A DNA stretch of 64,000 nt, taken from Candidatus Endowatersipora endosymbiont of Watersipora subatra. Its GTDB lineage: Bacteria; Pseudomonadota; Alphaproteobacteria; Rhizobiales; Rhizobiaceae. The DNA lies in the NCBI RefSeq assembly GCF_964026585.1, contig NZ_OZ032160.1, positions 841,991 through 905,990 on the forward strand. Direction: 5' to 3'. The position numbers and the translations under genes are program-made. How positions within the stretch are numbered: position 1 is the stretch's first letter; each line of letters opens with the position of its first letter. Below are positions 48,067 through 58,212 of the stretch, piece by piece. The notes beneath the pieces were generated by a model. The model was not told the origin of the DNA and did not search any database. It saw only the letters and a list, made by a program, of their open reading frames with translations.

Positions 48067-50487
48067 ATGAAGTTCACTCTCTTCTGGCTTAAAGATCATT
48101 TAGCAACAAAGGCAACACTTGATGAAATAGCTGAGATGCTGACAATGATTGGTCTTCAAGTCAGCAATGTTGATGATCGTGCAGCTCTTTTACCTTTCAC
48201 TATCTCTCGCGTACTTACTGTTACGCCGCATCCTTGTGCTAACAATTTGAAAATTCTATCAATTGATCTAGGAAAAGGTGAGCCACTAGAGGTTGTTTCT
48301 AGTGCTCCCAATGTCCACTCTGGACTAATAGGCGTTTTCGCATCACCAGGTACCCATGTTCCCAGTATGAATTTAACATCAAAGGTCAGCAATATTAGCG
48401 GAGTAATTTCGCACGGTATGATGTGTTCCAAGAAAGATTTAGGACTCTCCCACGAGGATGATCTTCTGATTGATCTTCCTAAAGATGCCCCGGTTGGCAT
48501 GGCATTTTCTGATTATGAAGGTCTAAATGATCCTGTCATCGAAATTGATATCACACCTAACCGACCCGATGCCCTCAGTGTTTTAGGCATTGCAAGAGAT
48601 CTTGCAGCAGCAGGGTTAGGGACCTTGAATTCATCAACAATGATTCCCGTTCAAGGGACATATGATTGTCCTTTTGAAGTGGATCTCAGTGAATCAGGAG
48701 CTTCTGAATTTTGCTTGGCCTTTGGCTTGATTTTTGTACGCAATGTGCAAAATAAGCCATCTCCAAAATGGATGCAACAACGGTTGAAAGCGATAGGCTT
48801 CTCTCCGATTTCTGCATTGGTAGATATTACCAATTATATCACATTGGATCGAGGGAGACCATTGCATCTTTTTGATGCAGACAAGATAAATGGAAACCTT
48901 GTCATACGCCGAGCCACTGGTCATGAAGACTTTTGCGCAATAGATGGTAAAATTTACAAACCTTCATCAGATCATTTTTTCATTACCGATGATAAAAGAC
49001 CTCAGTCTTTGGCAGGTATCATCGGTGGAAAAAAATCTAGTTGTACAGATCAGACAACCAATGTGCTTATTGAATCAGCATTATGGAATCCCAATATGGT
49101 AGCCCGCACTGGACGTGATCTTAATATTATCACGGAGGCTCGCTACCGATTTGAACGAGGTGTTGATCCTCAATTCATGAGAGATGGTCTTAACCTTTGT
49201 ACAAAATTTGTTATGGAACTGTGTGGTGGAGAAGCTTCAAATGCCTTCTATGCTGGTTCTATACCTGATTCCCAAAAGATTATAGAGTTCCCGTTGAGCG
49301 AAACTCAACGTCTGACAGCTCTTGAAATTTCTAAAAATACTTCTGCTACTATCTTACGTAAACTAGGGTTTGGTGTCCATGAAAAAGGAGAAATGCTGAC
49401 AGTTACGGTTCCATGTCATCGTCCTGATATCAAGAATAAGGCCGATCTTGTTGAAGAAATTATGCGTATATATGGTGTTGACAAGATAAAGCCTGCCCCA
49501 CTTCCACTTACCCGTTCATTTCGGTTAGGAAAACGTGTTTTGACAGCCAGTCAGAGAAAAATGCGTAACACGCGACAAATCCTAGCTTCACGCGGAATGA
49601 ATGAGACCATTTGTTACTCGTTTATACCCCAATCGCATGCACAGGCATTCGGTGGTGGTAACCCAAAGCTAGCTTTATCGAATCCGTTTTCTGCTAACAT
49701 GTCTGATATGCGTCCTAGTCTTTTACCTGGCCTTCTATCCGCCACTCGTCGCAATGTTGAACGGGGGATTTCTGATATTGCTATTTTTGAGGTAAGCCAT
49801 GTTTATCATGATGTAATCTCAGAAAATCAAACTCTATCTGCTGCTGGTGTCCGTCGGGGAACAGCGAGACTGGAATCAAGTGGACGCCATTGGTCTTCTG
49901 TCAGTACTCAAGTCAGTGTATTTGACGCAAAAGAAGATTTATTTTCTGTATTGATGGCTTGTGGCATAGATTCAAGAGAAATACATATTCAGTCATGTGG
50001 TCCTGATTGGTTTCATCCAGGTCGGAGCGGAATAATAAAGCTCTATCCGAATACAAGTATAGGTGCTTTCGGGGAATTCCATCCTATAGTGGTAGAGTTA
50101 TTGAATCTATCTGATCGTCTTTGTGGATTTGAGATCAATCTTGATGCTATCCCTCAAACCAAATGCCAAGAAATTCGTAGAAAAGAGGCTTTGAATCTAT
50201 CCAATTTACAAGTTGTGAAACGTGATCTTGCTTTCATAGTAGATAAGCGAGTCAAAAGTTCGATTATTGTACATGCAGCCAGAGAAGCCAATAAACAATT
50301 CGTTAGCTATGTGAATGTCTTTGATGTTTTTGAAGGGGCACCTCTTCAAACCAATAAAAAGTCTATCGCCATTGAAGTAACACTACAACCGATCAATAAA
50401 AGTTTTACAGATGAAGAAATAGAAAGTATCATAAAAAGTGTTATAAGTAATGTATCAATATCAACTGGTGGAGAATTACGAGTATAA
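48067..50487 (+). CDS. pheT: Phenylalanyl-tRNA synthetase beta subunit
   Basis: PheT binds tRNA-Phe and edits mischarged tyrosine. The 806-residue protein has the EMAP-like tRNA-binding domain at about residues 40-150, the B3/B4 editing domain (ALVDITNYITLDRGRPLHLFD), the B5 domain (VPCHRPDI ... DLVEEIMRIYG), a catalytic-like domain, and a C-terminal ferredoxin-like anticodon-binding domain (VKRDLAFIVD). The length is normal. The 94-base spacer after pheS shows no hairpin that I recognise. Confidence 0.96.
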   Translation: MKFTLFWLKDHLATKATLDEIAEMLTMIGLQVSNVDDRAALLPFTISRVLTVTPHPCANNLKILSIDLGKGEPLEVVSSAPNVHSGLIGVFASPGTHVPSMNLTSKVSNISGVISHGMMCSKKDLGLSHEDDLLIDLPKDAPVGMAFSDYEGLNDPVIEIDITPNRPDALSVLGIARDLAAAGLGTLNSSTMIPVQGTYDCPFEVDLSESGASEFCLAFGLIFVRNVQNKPSPKWMQQRLKAIGFSPISALVDITNYITLDRGRPLHLFDADKINGNLVIRRATGHEDFCAIDGKIYKPSSDHFFITDDKRPQSLAGIIGGKKSSCTDQTTNVLIESALWNPNMVARTGRDLNIITEARYRFERGVDPQFMRDGLNLCTKFVMELCGGEASNAFYAGSIPDSQKIIEFPLSETQRLTALEISKNTSATILRKLGFGVHEKGEMLTVTVPCHRPDIKNKADLVEEIMRIYGVDKIKPAPLPLTRSFRLGKRVLTASQRKMRNTRQILASRGMNETICYSFIPQSHAQAFGGGNPKLALSNPFSANMSDMRPSLLPGLLSATRRNVERGISDIAIFEVSHVYHDVISENQTLSAAGVRRGTARLESSGRHWSSVSTQVSVFDAKEDLFSVLMACGIDSREIHIQSCGPDWFHPGRSGIIKLYPNTSIGAFGEFHPIVVELLNLSDRLCGFEINLDAIPQTKCQEIRRKEALNLSNLQVVKRDLAFIVDKRVKSSIIVHAAREANKQFVSYVNVFDVFEGAPLQTNKKSIAIEVTLQPINKSFTDEEIESIIKSVISNVSISTGGELRV

Positions 50488-50560
50488 TATTTCAGTCCGA
50501 TGAATGTTAACAGGTCTCTTGAAATAGAAAGAATAGAGAAAGAGCGAAACTCTACCAAGC

Positions 50561-50782
50561 TCATTCGAACCTCGCTTTAAGATCTGCTTTCATAGATGCA
50601 TGTGCATCTATATAAGCTTCCTGTCGTTCAAAGCTCCAATATCTTAATTCATTGAGTGGGATGAGTTCTCCTGAGATCGCACAGATAACGTAACTTCCAG
50701 GCACTAACACACGAAAGTCAGATTCAAGATATTGAATTTGAGCCTCGGTTCCACTGTCCCTCTGCATTCGTTTTAACATCAA
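50561..50782 (-). CDS. DUF2093 family small protein
   Basis: The 73-residue protein matches the DUF2093 family, small proteins of unknown function found in alphaproteobacteria. Recognisable parts are IQYLESDFRVLVPGSYVICAI, GELIPLNELRYWS and ERQEAYIDA. It starts 25 bases after the mutL stop on the same strand, so it may be co-transcribed. No membrane segment or catalytic motif is visible. Confidence 0.8.
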   Translation of the reverse strand: MMLKRMQRDSGTEAQIQYLESDFRVLVPGSYVICAISGELIPLNELRYWSFERQEAYIDAHASMKADLKARFE

Positions 50783-50807
50783 TTAAACTCCAATACTGTG
50801 AATTAAG

Positions 50808-52607
50808 TTAGCATATGCCGAATAATTTCTCAAAATCGGTCAGTTTCAATTCAACATAGGTAGGACGGCCATGACTACATTGGCCTGAACGGGGTGTAGA
50901 CTCCATATCACGTAATAATTGATTCATTTCTTCGAGAAAAAGTCGTCTTCCAGAGCGAATCGAAGCATGGCAGGCCATGGTTGATGCAACTTGATGGATC
51001 TTATTGGACATCAGTGTACTGATATTCCATTCATAAATTTCATCAACAAGATCTTTTATCAGTGCTGTTGAATCAATGGTTCCTAGAATGGCAGGGGTTT
51101 CATGAATAGCAATGGCTCGAGGACCAACTGGTTTGATAGAAAGTCCAAAGGGAGAGAGGGAGTCGGTGTGAGCCAATAACCGACTCATATCTTCTTCTGG
51201 AATTTCCACAATCTCAGGAATAAGCAGCATCTGCACCGCAACCCCATTAATGGCAATTTGCTGTTTTAATTTTTCATAAACTAAGCGTTCATGAGCAGCA
51301 TGTTGATCAATAATCACCATGCCATCTTCCGTCTGTGAAATAATATATCTCTTGTGGAGTTGAGCACAGGCTCTACCAAGCGGTAAATCCTTTTCAGTTA
51401 GTCCTACTTGATCAATTGTTGTCATATTAGACGAATGTAACTCTCCCTTTTGAGACAATAGAGATTCATTGACATCGTTCTTGGATCTTTGAAAAGAAGA
51501 TGGTTGGTTCAGTGAAGCTGTTGAGGGCCTCCTTATTTGAGAAGAATGAGGTGTTTCTAATCCTGATTTAGAAAGAATAGAAAATAAACGATTCCCTCCT
51601 TCTGTGGAAGCGAGGTGTTTTGATTTGGATATTGCCTTTTTAAGCGCTCCGGTAATCAAGCGACGAATCAGACAAGGATCTCTAAAACGAACTTCCAACT
51701 TTGCTGGGTGAACGTTGACATCAATTTCGGATGGTGCAATCTTGATATAAAGTAAGACAACTGAGTGTCTATATCGAGGCAAACAATCCAAATAGGCGCT
51801 CTTGATGGCACCTTTTAGCTCTTTGTCGCGTATGGATCTTCCATTTACATAGATAAACTGATGAAGCGAGGTACCTCGGTTATATGTAGGCAATGCAGCG
51901 TATCCTGTTAGTAAAACACCTTCTCTTTCTTCCTGAATCACCATCATATTATGAGAAAACTCATCTCCTAACACCATGTTTAATCGACGTCTTAAGCTCT
52001 TCTCTCCCTTTTCAGCTTCGTATTCTGTGTGATTACGATCATTGACTGATAGGGTAAATCCGATGTTACGATATCCTAGCACAGACCTTTTCACTATCTC
52101 AGTCATCGAAATTGTTTCAGCACGGTCAGTCTTCAAAAACTTTAAGCGTGCAGGCGTTGAGTAGAAAAGATCACGAACTTCTACGAGTGTACCCTGATTC
52201 ATTGCGACAGGCCGTATATGAGAAATTTCTCCTTGATCAACCGATATTTCCCAGCCATTTTCATCGAAAGCCCTTTTACTTTTGATCATTAGTTTGCTAA
52301 CGGAGGCAATGGAGGGGAGCGCTTCTCCTCGAAATCCGAGAGTTTGGATATTTGTTAGATCATTCATCAGCTTTGATGTACAGTGACGCTGAATAGCAAG
52401 AGATAAGTCTCTTTTGTTCATCCCCTTACCATTGTCACGGATTTGTATCAGGGTTTTACCACCTGATGCTATGATGATAGCAATCTTATTGGCATATGCG
52501 TCGATCGCATTATCAAGCAATTCTCGCACCACACTGCTCGGTCTCTCAATGACCTCTCCTGCTGCAATCTGATTGATTATGTTTTTGCTTAATTGCTGAA
52601 TGGGCAT
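50808..52607 (-). CDS. mutL: DNA mismatch repair protein MutL
   Basis: MutL couples mismatch recognition by MutS to strand removal. The 599-residue protein has the GHKL ATPase domain (NQIAAGEVIERP, E29 and N33 present, GFRGEALPSI) and a C-terminal domain with DQHAAHERLVYE. That matches the DQHAx2Ex4E endonuclease motif, so it is the self-nicking type that works without MutH. In the usually invariant region after E29, residue 32 is Asp where Glu is common, and residue 38 is Tyr where Gly is common. It is followed by the DUF2093 gene. Confidence 0.95.
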   Translation of the reverse strand: MPIQQLSKNIINQIAAGEVIERPSSVVRELLDNAIDAYANKIAIIIASGGKTLIQIRDNGKGMNKRDLSLAIQRHCTSKLMNDLTNIQTLGFRGEALPSIASVSKLMIKSKRAFDENGWEISVDQGEISHIRPVAMNQGTLVEVRDLFYSTPARLKFLKTDRAETISMTEIVKRSVLGYRNIGFTLSVNDRNHTEYEAEKGEKSLRRRLNMVLGDEFSHNMMVIQEEREGVLLTGYAALPTYNRGTSLHQFIYVNGRSIRDKELKGAIKSAYLDCLPRYRHSVVLLYIKIAPSEIDVNVHPAKLEVRFRDPCLIRRLITGALKKAISKSKHLASTEGGNRLFSILSKSGLETPHSSQIRRPSTASLNQPSSFQRSKNDVNESLLSQKGELHSSNMTTIDQVGLTEKDLPLGRACAQLHKRYIISQTEDGMVIIDQHAAHERLVYEKLKQQIAINGVAVQMLLIPEIVEIPEEDMSRLLAHTDSLSPFGLSIKPVGPRAIAIHETPAILGTIDSTALIKDLVDEIYEWNISTLMSNKIHQVASTMACHASIRSGRRLFLEEMNQLLRDMESTPRSGQCSHGRPTYVELKLTDFEKLFGIC

Positions 52608-52896
52608 AATTGAGCGGGAAATCCAGGAAATAGATATATCTTAATAATATGTAGAATAAAGCCAGAAAGCCAGTATGAAGATTCTTCTCTGAAGAAATTC
52701 CCCACAGTTTTACCATTCTATTGAACGACTAAACGCCTAGATAGCATTCTTGTAATGAAGAATAAAACCAAAAATGCTCTCTTAGTTATCATTATATTTC
52801 ATTCAGCATAGAACTGGAATCAGTAAAATATAAGATTTAAACTCCCTGTCACGCAGAGACGCTTTCTTAAAAAGACTTATGGCTAGTTTATCGATT

Positions 52897-53838
52897 TTAA
52901 TTTAGACTATTCCTGTCTAAACAGTGAGAGAATGAAACGGCCAAATTATTTAGAATTTGAAAATAGGCTTCAGGGCCAGGAGGAACCTTGGTTCCGATAG
53001 GATCCAATTCTGTTATATGAACAGGCAAACTGTCTATGATCGTATCAAGAAGGTGATACTCAACCTGAGGTTCCGTGAAGGCACAACGAATTTTTTTTTC
53101 CTGTATTGCTTTTTGAAGAGATCGTATCTTTGAAGCTCCTGGTCTTACCATTGGATGGATGGTTGCTACAATTGGATCTGTCAAGCCAAAGTATCGTGTA
53201 AAATGGGAGTAAGCATCGTGGAAAACAAGAAAATTATGATCTTTAAACTTTGACATTTTTTTTGTGAGATCTCTTTCCAAGAGAGTTATTTTCACAATAA
53301 TCTTTTTTGCATTTTTTCGATATAAATCCCCATTTTGGGGATCAATTTTGGATAGTTTTTCGGCTATTTTAGAAGCAATGATCTTTGCTTTTTGGGGAGA
53401 TAACCATACGTGAGAATCACGATTTTTCGCATAGCTAGAGATAGTGTCAATTTTGGGGACATCATGATGTAGATTGGATGTGAACAGCCGTCCAATTTGG
53501 AAATTTACTGCTGTTCTGGATATAGACTGAACAGGAGATGCTAAAAACGATTCTAGCTCAGGGCCTATCCAAATAACCATATCCGCTTTCTGTAATTTTT
53601 GAGCCTGGGATGGCTTTAATGCGCTCTCATGGGGTGATCTTGATCGAGTGATCAGAAGATCAGGAACAGCGATATCGTCCATGATGTTGGCAACAAGAGA
53701 GTGGAGAGGTTTAAGAGAAACGACCACACGAGGTTCAGCTTCAGCTCCTGCAGATGCAAAGTTTGCTAAGCCAGAAATCGTCCCCCAAAATAATATAAAC
53801 CATATCAAGCTGGCAACGTTTGAAAGAAAAGGCAACAA
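52897..53838 (-). CDS. znuA: Zinc ABC transporter substrate-binding protein ZnuA
   Basis: ZnuA captures zinc in the periplasm. The 313-residue protein has an N-terminal signal peptide (hydrophobic residues about 9-22) and the cluster A-I fold. Likely metal ligands are in SRSPHESALKPSQ, RDSHVWLSP and VFHDAYSHF. The long His-rich loop seen in E. coli ZnuA is reduced to a few residues here. The start is TTG at 53838 or 53835. It is divergent from znuC over only 41 bases, so a shared regulator site is likely. Confidence 0.9.
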   Translation of the reverse strand: MLPFLSNVASLIWFILFWGTISGLANFASAGAEAEPRVVVSLKPLHSLVANIMDDIAVPDLLITRSRSPHESALKPSQAQKLQKADMVIWIGPELESFLASPVQSISRTAVNFQIGRLFTSNLHHDVPKIDTISSYAKNRDSHVWLSPQKAKIIASKIAEKLSKIDPQNGDLYRKNAKKIIVKITLLERDLTKKMSKFKDHNFLVFHDAYSHFTRYFGLTDPIVATIHPMVRPGASKIRSLQKAIQEKKIRCAFTEPQVEYHLLDTIIDSLPVHITELDPIGTKVPPGPEAYFQILNNLAVSFSHCLDRNSLN

Positions 53839-53853
53839 GGTTTCAGATACTCA

Positions 53854-53863
53854 TATAATTATA
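53854..53863. promoter_or_regulatory. AT palindrome between znuA and znuC
   Basis: TATAATTATA is a perfect 10-base palindrome in the 41-base spacer between the divergent znu genes. Zur operators are AT-rich palindromes and usually sit here, but in an AT-rich genome this could equally be a -10 box or chance. Confidence 0.25.
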
Positions 53864-53879
53864 ATATTTACTTCCTAAT

Positions 53880-54770
53880 TTGCTTGCATTAAAAAAAACA
53901 GACTTAGAGCAACAAAAGGATTTCGTCTTGAATTCTTTGGTAAAAAACGAGAACCATGATGTACTGGTTTCTCTTTGTGATGCTGGTGTTGTTTCTGGTC
54001 TACGTTGGCTTGTGCGTGATGTATCTTTTGATGTACGTCGTGGTGAAATTGTTACGATCATTGGTCCTAATGGTTCGGGTAAGTCAACAACAGCCAAGAT
54101 GGCTCTTGGTATAGTTAAGCCTAATAGTGGAACTGTTCACCGAAAAAAAAATCTTAAGATAGGTTATGTTCCACAAAAATTATCTATAGATAGTACATTA
54201 CCGCTACCGGTTCACCGATTAATGACTTTGACATCTCAACTCGATAAATCTTCGATGATAACTGCACTTCGATTGACAGGGATGTTTACACTCTTGAATT
54301 CAGATGTGAAATCCCTTTCAGGTGGTGAATTGCAAAGAGTATTGATCGCCAGGGCGATTGCGCTAAAACCTGATTTTCTGATGTTAGATGAACCTGCAAG
54401 AGGTTTAGATCTCACCGGTGCGCTATCACTCTATCAATTAGTCACTAAAATTCGAAACGAGCTGAACTGCGCAGTGCTTATTATCTCTCATGATCTTCAC
54501 TTAGTGATGTCAGCGACCGATCAGGTTATTTGTCTCAACGGGCATGTGTGCTGTCAGGGTCCCCCTACGGCTGTTGTGGAGAATGAAGAATATCAAAAAT
54601 TATTTGGGACATACAGGCCGGATCTGCTTTCAGTTTACGAACACGAACATGATCACGTGCATTTATCAGATGGTCGAGTTAAGCACAAAGATGGCTCGAT
54701 AACACCTCATTTTCGTGATTTCTCCTTATCAGATAGGAAAATCAACAAAGAGGCTTCTGAGTTTTGTTGA
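53880..54770 (+). CDS. znuC: Zinc ABC transporter ATPase ZnuC
   Basis: ZnuC powers zinc import through ZnuB. The 296-residue protein has Walker A GPNGSGKSTT, the signature LSGGELQRV and Walker B FLMLDEPARGLD. The C-terminus is His-rich (HEHDHVHLSDGRVKH), typical of ZnuC. The start is TTG at 53880; about 25 residues precede the conserved region, so the true start could be slightly later. It overlaps znuB by seven bases. Confidence 0.93.
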   Translation: MLALKKTDLEQQKDFVLNSLVKNENHDVLVSLCDAGVVSGLRWLVRDVSFDVRRGEIVTIIGPNGSGKSTTAKMALGIVKPNSGTVHRKKNLKIGYVPQKLSIDSTLPLPVHRLMTLTSQLDKSSMITALRLTGMFTLLNSDVKSLSGGELQRVLIARAIALKPDFLMLDEPARGLDLTGALSLYQLVTKIRNELNCAVLIISHDLHLVMSATDQVICLNGHVCCQGPPTAVVENEEYQKLFGTYRPDLLSVYEHEHDHVHLSDGRVKHKDGSITPHFRDFSLSDRKINKEASEFC

Positions 54771-55606
54771 TCACCGCGCTCGATGATTTTTTCACACGCG
54801 CACTATTGGTTGGTATTGGTCTTGCAATCATTGCTGGTCCATTTGGCTGTTTCATTGTATGGCGACGGTTGTCTTATTTTGGTGATGCACTCTCACATTC
54901 TAGTTTGTTAGGTCTTGCTCTTGCCTATCTATTCCATATTAGCATTACAGCTTCCGTCTTTTTGGTTTGTGGATTAGTTGCACTCAGTTTGATTGGGTTT
55001 CAAGAACGTCAGGAATTGCCTGAAGATGCTATACTGGTTTTTTTATCCCACGGTTCCCTAGCTTTTGGTTTGTTGATTATTTCATTGCTAGAAACCGTTC
55101 GGATTGACCTGATGAGTTTGTTGTTTGGAGATATTTTATCGGCGTCCAGATTTGATGTTGCTGCAATATATTGTGTAGGTAGTGTTGCTCTTCTGGGTCT
55201 TGGCTTGATATGGCGTAAACTATTTGCGATAACAGTAGATATCGAATTGGCTGAAGCTGAAGGTATAAACATTCGTCTCATTAGCTCTATATTCACGTTA
55301 CTTCTTTCAGCTGTTATAGCTTTAGCTATCAAATTAGTCGGGGCACTGCTAATCACCGCACTTTTGATTATACCTGTAGCTGCAGTCCGTGGGTTAGCTC
55401 GAGGTCCAGAATCCATGATTATTGCCACGATCATGATAGGCATTACTTCAGTGACTATAGGACTCATGGGATCCCTGAAGTGGGATACCCCTTCAGGACC
55501 ATCCATTGTCGTTGCTGCTGTGGTCCTCTTTGGATTCTCTAAAATTTTTATTTTTATCGGTAATCAGTGCCGTAAAGGAATGATTCAGTCCAATGATAAA
55601 ACATAA
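54764..55606 (+). CDS. znuB: Zinc ABC transporter permease ZnuB
   Basis: ZnuB is the membrane channel of the zinc importer. The 280-residue protein is hydrophobic throughout, with about eight helices and the family motifs GPFGCFIVWRRLSYFGDALSHSSLLG and GALLITALLIIPVAAVR. The start is TTG at 54764 or 54767, overlapping the znuC stop, so translation is probably coupled. A possible terminator follows. Confidence 0.94.
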   Translation: MLITALDDFFTRALLVGIGLAIIAGPFGCFIVWRRLSYFGDALSHSSLLGLALAYLFHISITASVFLVCGLVALSLIGFQERQELPEDAILVFLSHGSLAFGLLIISLLETVRIDLMSLLFGDILSASRFDVAAIYCVGSVALLGLGLIWRKLFAITVDIELAEAEGINIRLISSIFTLLLSAVIALAIKLVGALLITALLIIPVAAVRGLARGPESMIIATIMIGITSVTIGLMGSLKWDTPSGPSIVVAAVVLFGFSKIFIFIGNQCRKGMIQSNDKT

Positions 55607-55619
55607 CGAGAAATTCAAA

Positions 55620-55638
55620 AAGAGCAATTCCTGCTTTT
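55620..55638 (+). terminator. Possible terminator after znuB
   Basis: AAGAGCA and TGCTTTT pair over seven positions with one G-U and a 5-base loop, ending in a short T-run. It lies 13 bases after the znuB stop. The stem is weak, so this is tentative. Confidence 0.35.
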
Positions 55639-55834
55639 AAAAAGGTTACTTTCTTTCAATCCGTGAATTCTTCTTCAAAAAAGGAAAATTCTATTTATTT
55701 TAGAATGAATCGGATCTGGCATATTAGATTAGTATTGTTAAACATGATCAAAATAGAGAGTCTAAATTCATAATGCGTATTGAAAAAATCATTTATTATC
55801 ATAGAACGGATAGTTTTCGAAGTCTACTCAGTAT

Positions 55835-56809
55835 ATGATCCGTATAGCGACACGTCGAAGCAAAATGGCTCTAGCTCAGACTGAGTCTGTTTGCATGCAA
55901 TTACGTTCTCATAATCCTGTTCTGGAGATACATCTATCTGAGCTGAACGCGCACGGCGATAAAGATGAGATCAACCGCTTGGATCGTCATGGTGGCAAAG
56001 GGGGAGCCTTTGTTTCTGAGATCAGAGAAGAATTATTACTTGGGAATACTGAATGCGCTATGCACTCTCTTAAGGATGTACCTGGTAATCAAGAAATGCC
56101 TGGCTTGATATTTGCAGCTTTTCTGATGCGTGATGATCCGACAGACGCCTTGGTCTTAAGGTCTGGTCTAACAAAAATCGATCTAGAGAGAAATGAAGGG
56201 GATGGCATTCGCATTGGAACAAATTCTGTCCGAAGAGCTGCTTTTATCCGTCATCTTTATCGAAAAGTAGAAACAATCCATTTTCGCGGTGCAGTTGATA
56301 CTAGAATTCGAAAAATGGATGAGGGTATACCTCAAAAGTTACCCGATGGGAGTGAAACCTCTCCCGTTGATGCTCTTCTTCTTTCAACAGCCGGCCTTAT
56401 TCGTCTTGGTTTGGAAGATCGTATTTCCCATAAATTTTCTACCCATGATATAATTCCTGCTGTTGGACAGGGGATTGTAGTTGTTGAATGTGTTGATAAA
56501 AATTGGAGGATTCGTGAAATGTTATCTGTGATTGACAACGCCGAATCTCGCACGTTGGCAGATGCAGAACGTGAAGTATTATGGGTGTTAAACGGCCATT
56601 GCAATTCACCGATAGCTGCCCACGCTACCATTGAAGGTGATACAATGACATTACGTTGCGCCGTGATGTCACTGGATGGTAGACAATTCCTGCAATATAA
56701 AGCAGAGGGTGCGGCTCAATCTCCAAGAGAACTTGGTCGTGAGGCTGGTCTGGAATTGATTCATCTAGGTGCAAAACGTCTTATAGACGCCTCTGCCATA
56801 GGCATCTAG
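55835..56809 (+). CDS. hemC: Porphobilinogen deaminase (hydroxymethylbilane synthase)
   Basis: HemC joins four porphobilinogen units into hydroxymethylbilane, the precursor of heme and cobalamin. The 324-residue protein starts [14 protein letters not shown] and shows [20 protein letters not shown] and [11 protein letters not shown]256 in [11 protein letters not shown] is the expected attachment site for the dipyrromethane cofactor. The 3' end overlaps the convergent hemA by 45 bases. hemD and hemE are not in the window. Confidence 0.95.
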   Translation: MIRIATRRSKMALAQTESVCMQLRSHNPVLEIHLSELNAHGDKDEINRLDRHGGKGGAFVSEIREELLLGNTECAMHSLKDVPGNQEMPGLIFAAFLMRDDPTDALVLRSGLTKIDLERNEGDGIRIGTNSVRRAAFIRHLYRKVETIHFRGAVDTRIRKMDEGIPQKLPDGSETSPVDALLLSTAGLIRLGLEDRISHKFSTHDIIPAVGQGIVVVECVDKNWRIREMLSVIDNAESRTLADAEREVLWVLNGHCNSPIAAHATIEGDTMTLRCAVMSLDGRQFLQYKAEGAAQSPRELGREAGLELIHLGAKRLIDASAIGI

Positions 56810-58039
56810 TCGACAAGCTCGTGATAGAGCACATTGTGACCAGAGCTCAGACAATGCAGTAATCAAACGATCGATATCCTCTGGAGTGTGCAGTGGAGTT
56901 GGTGTAAATCTCAGACGCTCAGTTCCTTCCGGAACGGTTGGATAATTAATTGGTTGAACATAGATACCATAATTTTCTAGAAGCAAGTCCGAAATGTATT
57001 TACATTTTTTAGCATCTCCCACCATTACAGGAACAATATGACTATCGTTTTTGATATATGGAATTCCGATAGAATCGAGCCGATCTCGCAATGTTTTTAC
57101 ATTATTACGTTGGCGTTGGCGCTCAAGATCACTTTTTTTAAGATGTTGAATGGATGCCATAGCACCAGCTGCTAAAGCAGGGGGTATAGCGGTCGTAAAG
57201 ATGAATCCAGAAGAGAAGCTACGAATGAAATCGCAGAGAGTAGCAGAAGCAGTAATATACCCTCCCATAACACCAAAGGCTTTGCCGAGTGTTCCTTGGA
57301 TAACCGTTAATCTGTGAGCAAGATTATCTCGTTCTGAGATGCCGCCACCATGAGGACCATAAAGACCAACAGCATGAACTTCGTCTAGATATGTCATCGC
57401 TCCGTATTGATCTGCCATATCACAGATATCAGCAATAGGTGCAATATCTCCATCCATTGAATAGACTGATTCAAAGGCAATAATTTTAGGTACGTCAGGG
57501 TCTGTTTCACGAAGCTGGTATTCAAGACCCTTAACATCATTATGTTTCCAAATATGGTTGACAGCGCGAGAATGACGAATACCTTCAATGATTGAGGCGT
57601 GATTTTGGCTGTCTGAAAAGATATGGCAACCAGGAAGGCGAGCACCCAATGTGCCAAGAGCGGACCAATTGGAGACATAACCAGATGTAAATAGCGTAGC
57701 TGCCTCTTTTCCATGCAACCCGGCCAGTTCTTTTTCTAGTAAAACATGAAAGTGGTTAGTGCCAGAAATATTACGAGTTCCCCCCGCACCAGCACCGCAT
57801 TTTTCAATTGCATCATGCATGGCTGCCTGCGTTTTAGGGTGTTGGCCCATGCCCAGATAATCATTAGAGCACCAGACCGTGACTTCCTGTGTATTACCTT
57901 CTGTGTGGCGAGCCGCCTTAGGGAAGGATCCATTACACCTTTCGAGATCGGCAAAAATACGATAATTCCCGTTTTTACGTAAACGGTTGAGTTGTTGGTT
58001 AAAAAACGTGTCAAAGTTCACGAGACTAGGAACCAGCAT
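56765..58039 (-). CDS. hemA: 5-aminolevulinate synthase (C4 pathway)
   Basis: This PLP enzyme condenses glycine and succinyl-CoA to 5-aminolevulinate, the alphaproteobacterial entry to tetrapyrroles. Family motifs are [48 protein letters not shown] and the PLP lysine in GTLGKAFG. I place the start at ATG 58039, giving 424 residues; an ATG at 58081 adds 14 unconserved residues. The C-terminus seems about 15 residues longer than usual and lies within the end of hemC, as if an older stop were lost. Glycine links it metabolically to the gcv genes at the left end. Confidence 0.95.
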   Translation of the reverse strand: MLVPSLVNFDTFFNQQLNRLRKNGNYRIFADLERCNGSFPKAARHTEGNTQEVTVWCSNDYLGMGQHPKTQAAMHDAIEKCGAGAGGTRNISGTNHFHVLLEKELAGLHGKEAATLFTSGYVSNWSALGTLGARLPGCHIFSDSQNHASIIEGIRHSRAVNHIWKHNDVKGLEYQLRETDPDVPKIIAFESVYSMDGDIAPIADICDMADQYGAMTYLDEVHAVGLYGPHGGGISERDNLAHRLTVIQGTLGKAFGVMGGYITASATLCDFIRSFSSGFIFTTAIPPALAAGAMASIQHLKKSDLERQRQRNNVKTLRDRLDSIGIPYIKNDSHIVPVMVGDAKKCKYISDLLLENYGIYVQPINYPTVPEGTERLRFTPTPLHTPEDIDRLITALSELWSQCALSRACRLDAYGRGVYKTFCT

Positions 58040-58089
58040 TGTCAATAAATGAAACCTTAGTTTACTCGAATATTCGTACATGACAATCG

Positions 58090-58116
58090 TTCGAATTATG
58101 AATTTCGAATTACGAA
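58090..58116. repeat. Pair of 13-base direct repeats upstream of hemA
   Basis: TTCGAATTATGAA (58090-58102) and TTCGAATTACGAA (58104-58116) differ at one base and are spaced 14 bases apart; each contains the palindrome TTCGAA. They lie between divergent hemA and selO. Spaced repeats like this often bind a regulator, but none can be named. Confidence 0.55.
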
Positions 58117-58212
58117 GTACTGTTTTCTTCCACTTTTTCTGTCAAACTACTTGATTATTAGCAAGGTTCGAATCACCTTAATTCAGAAATTAAATAAAAG
58201 CAGGTTGACCTT

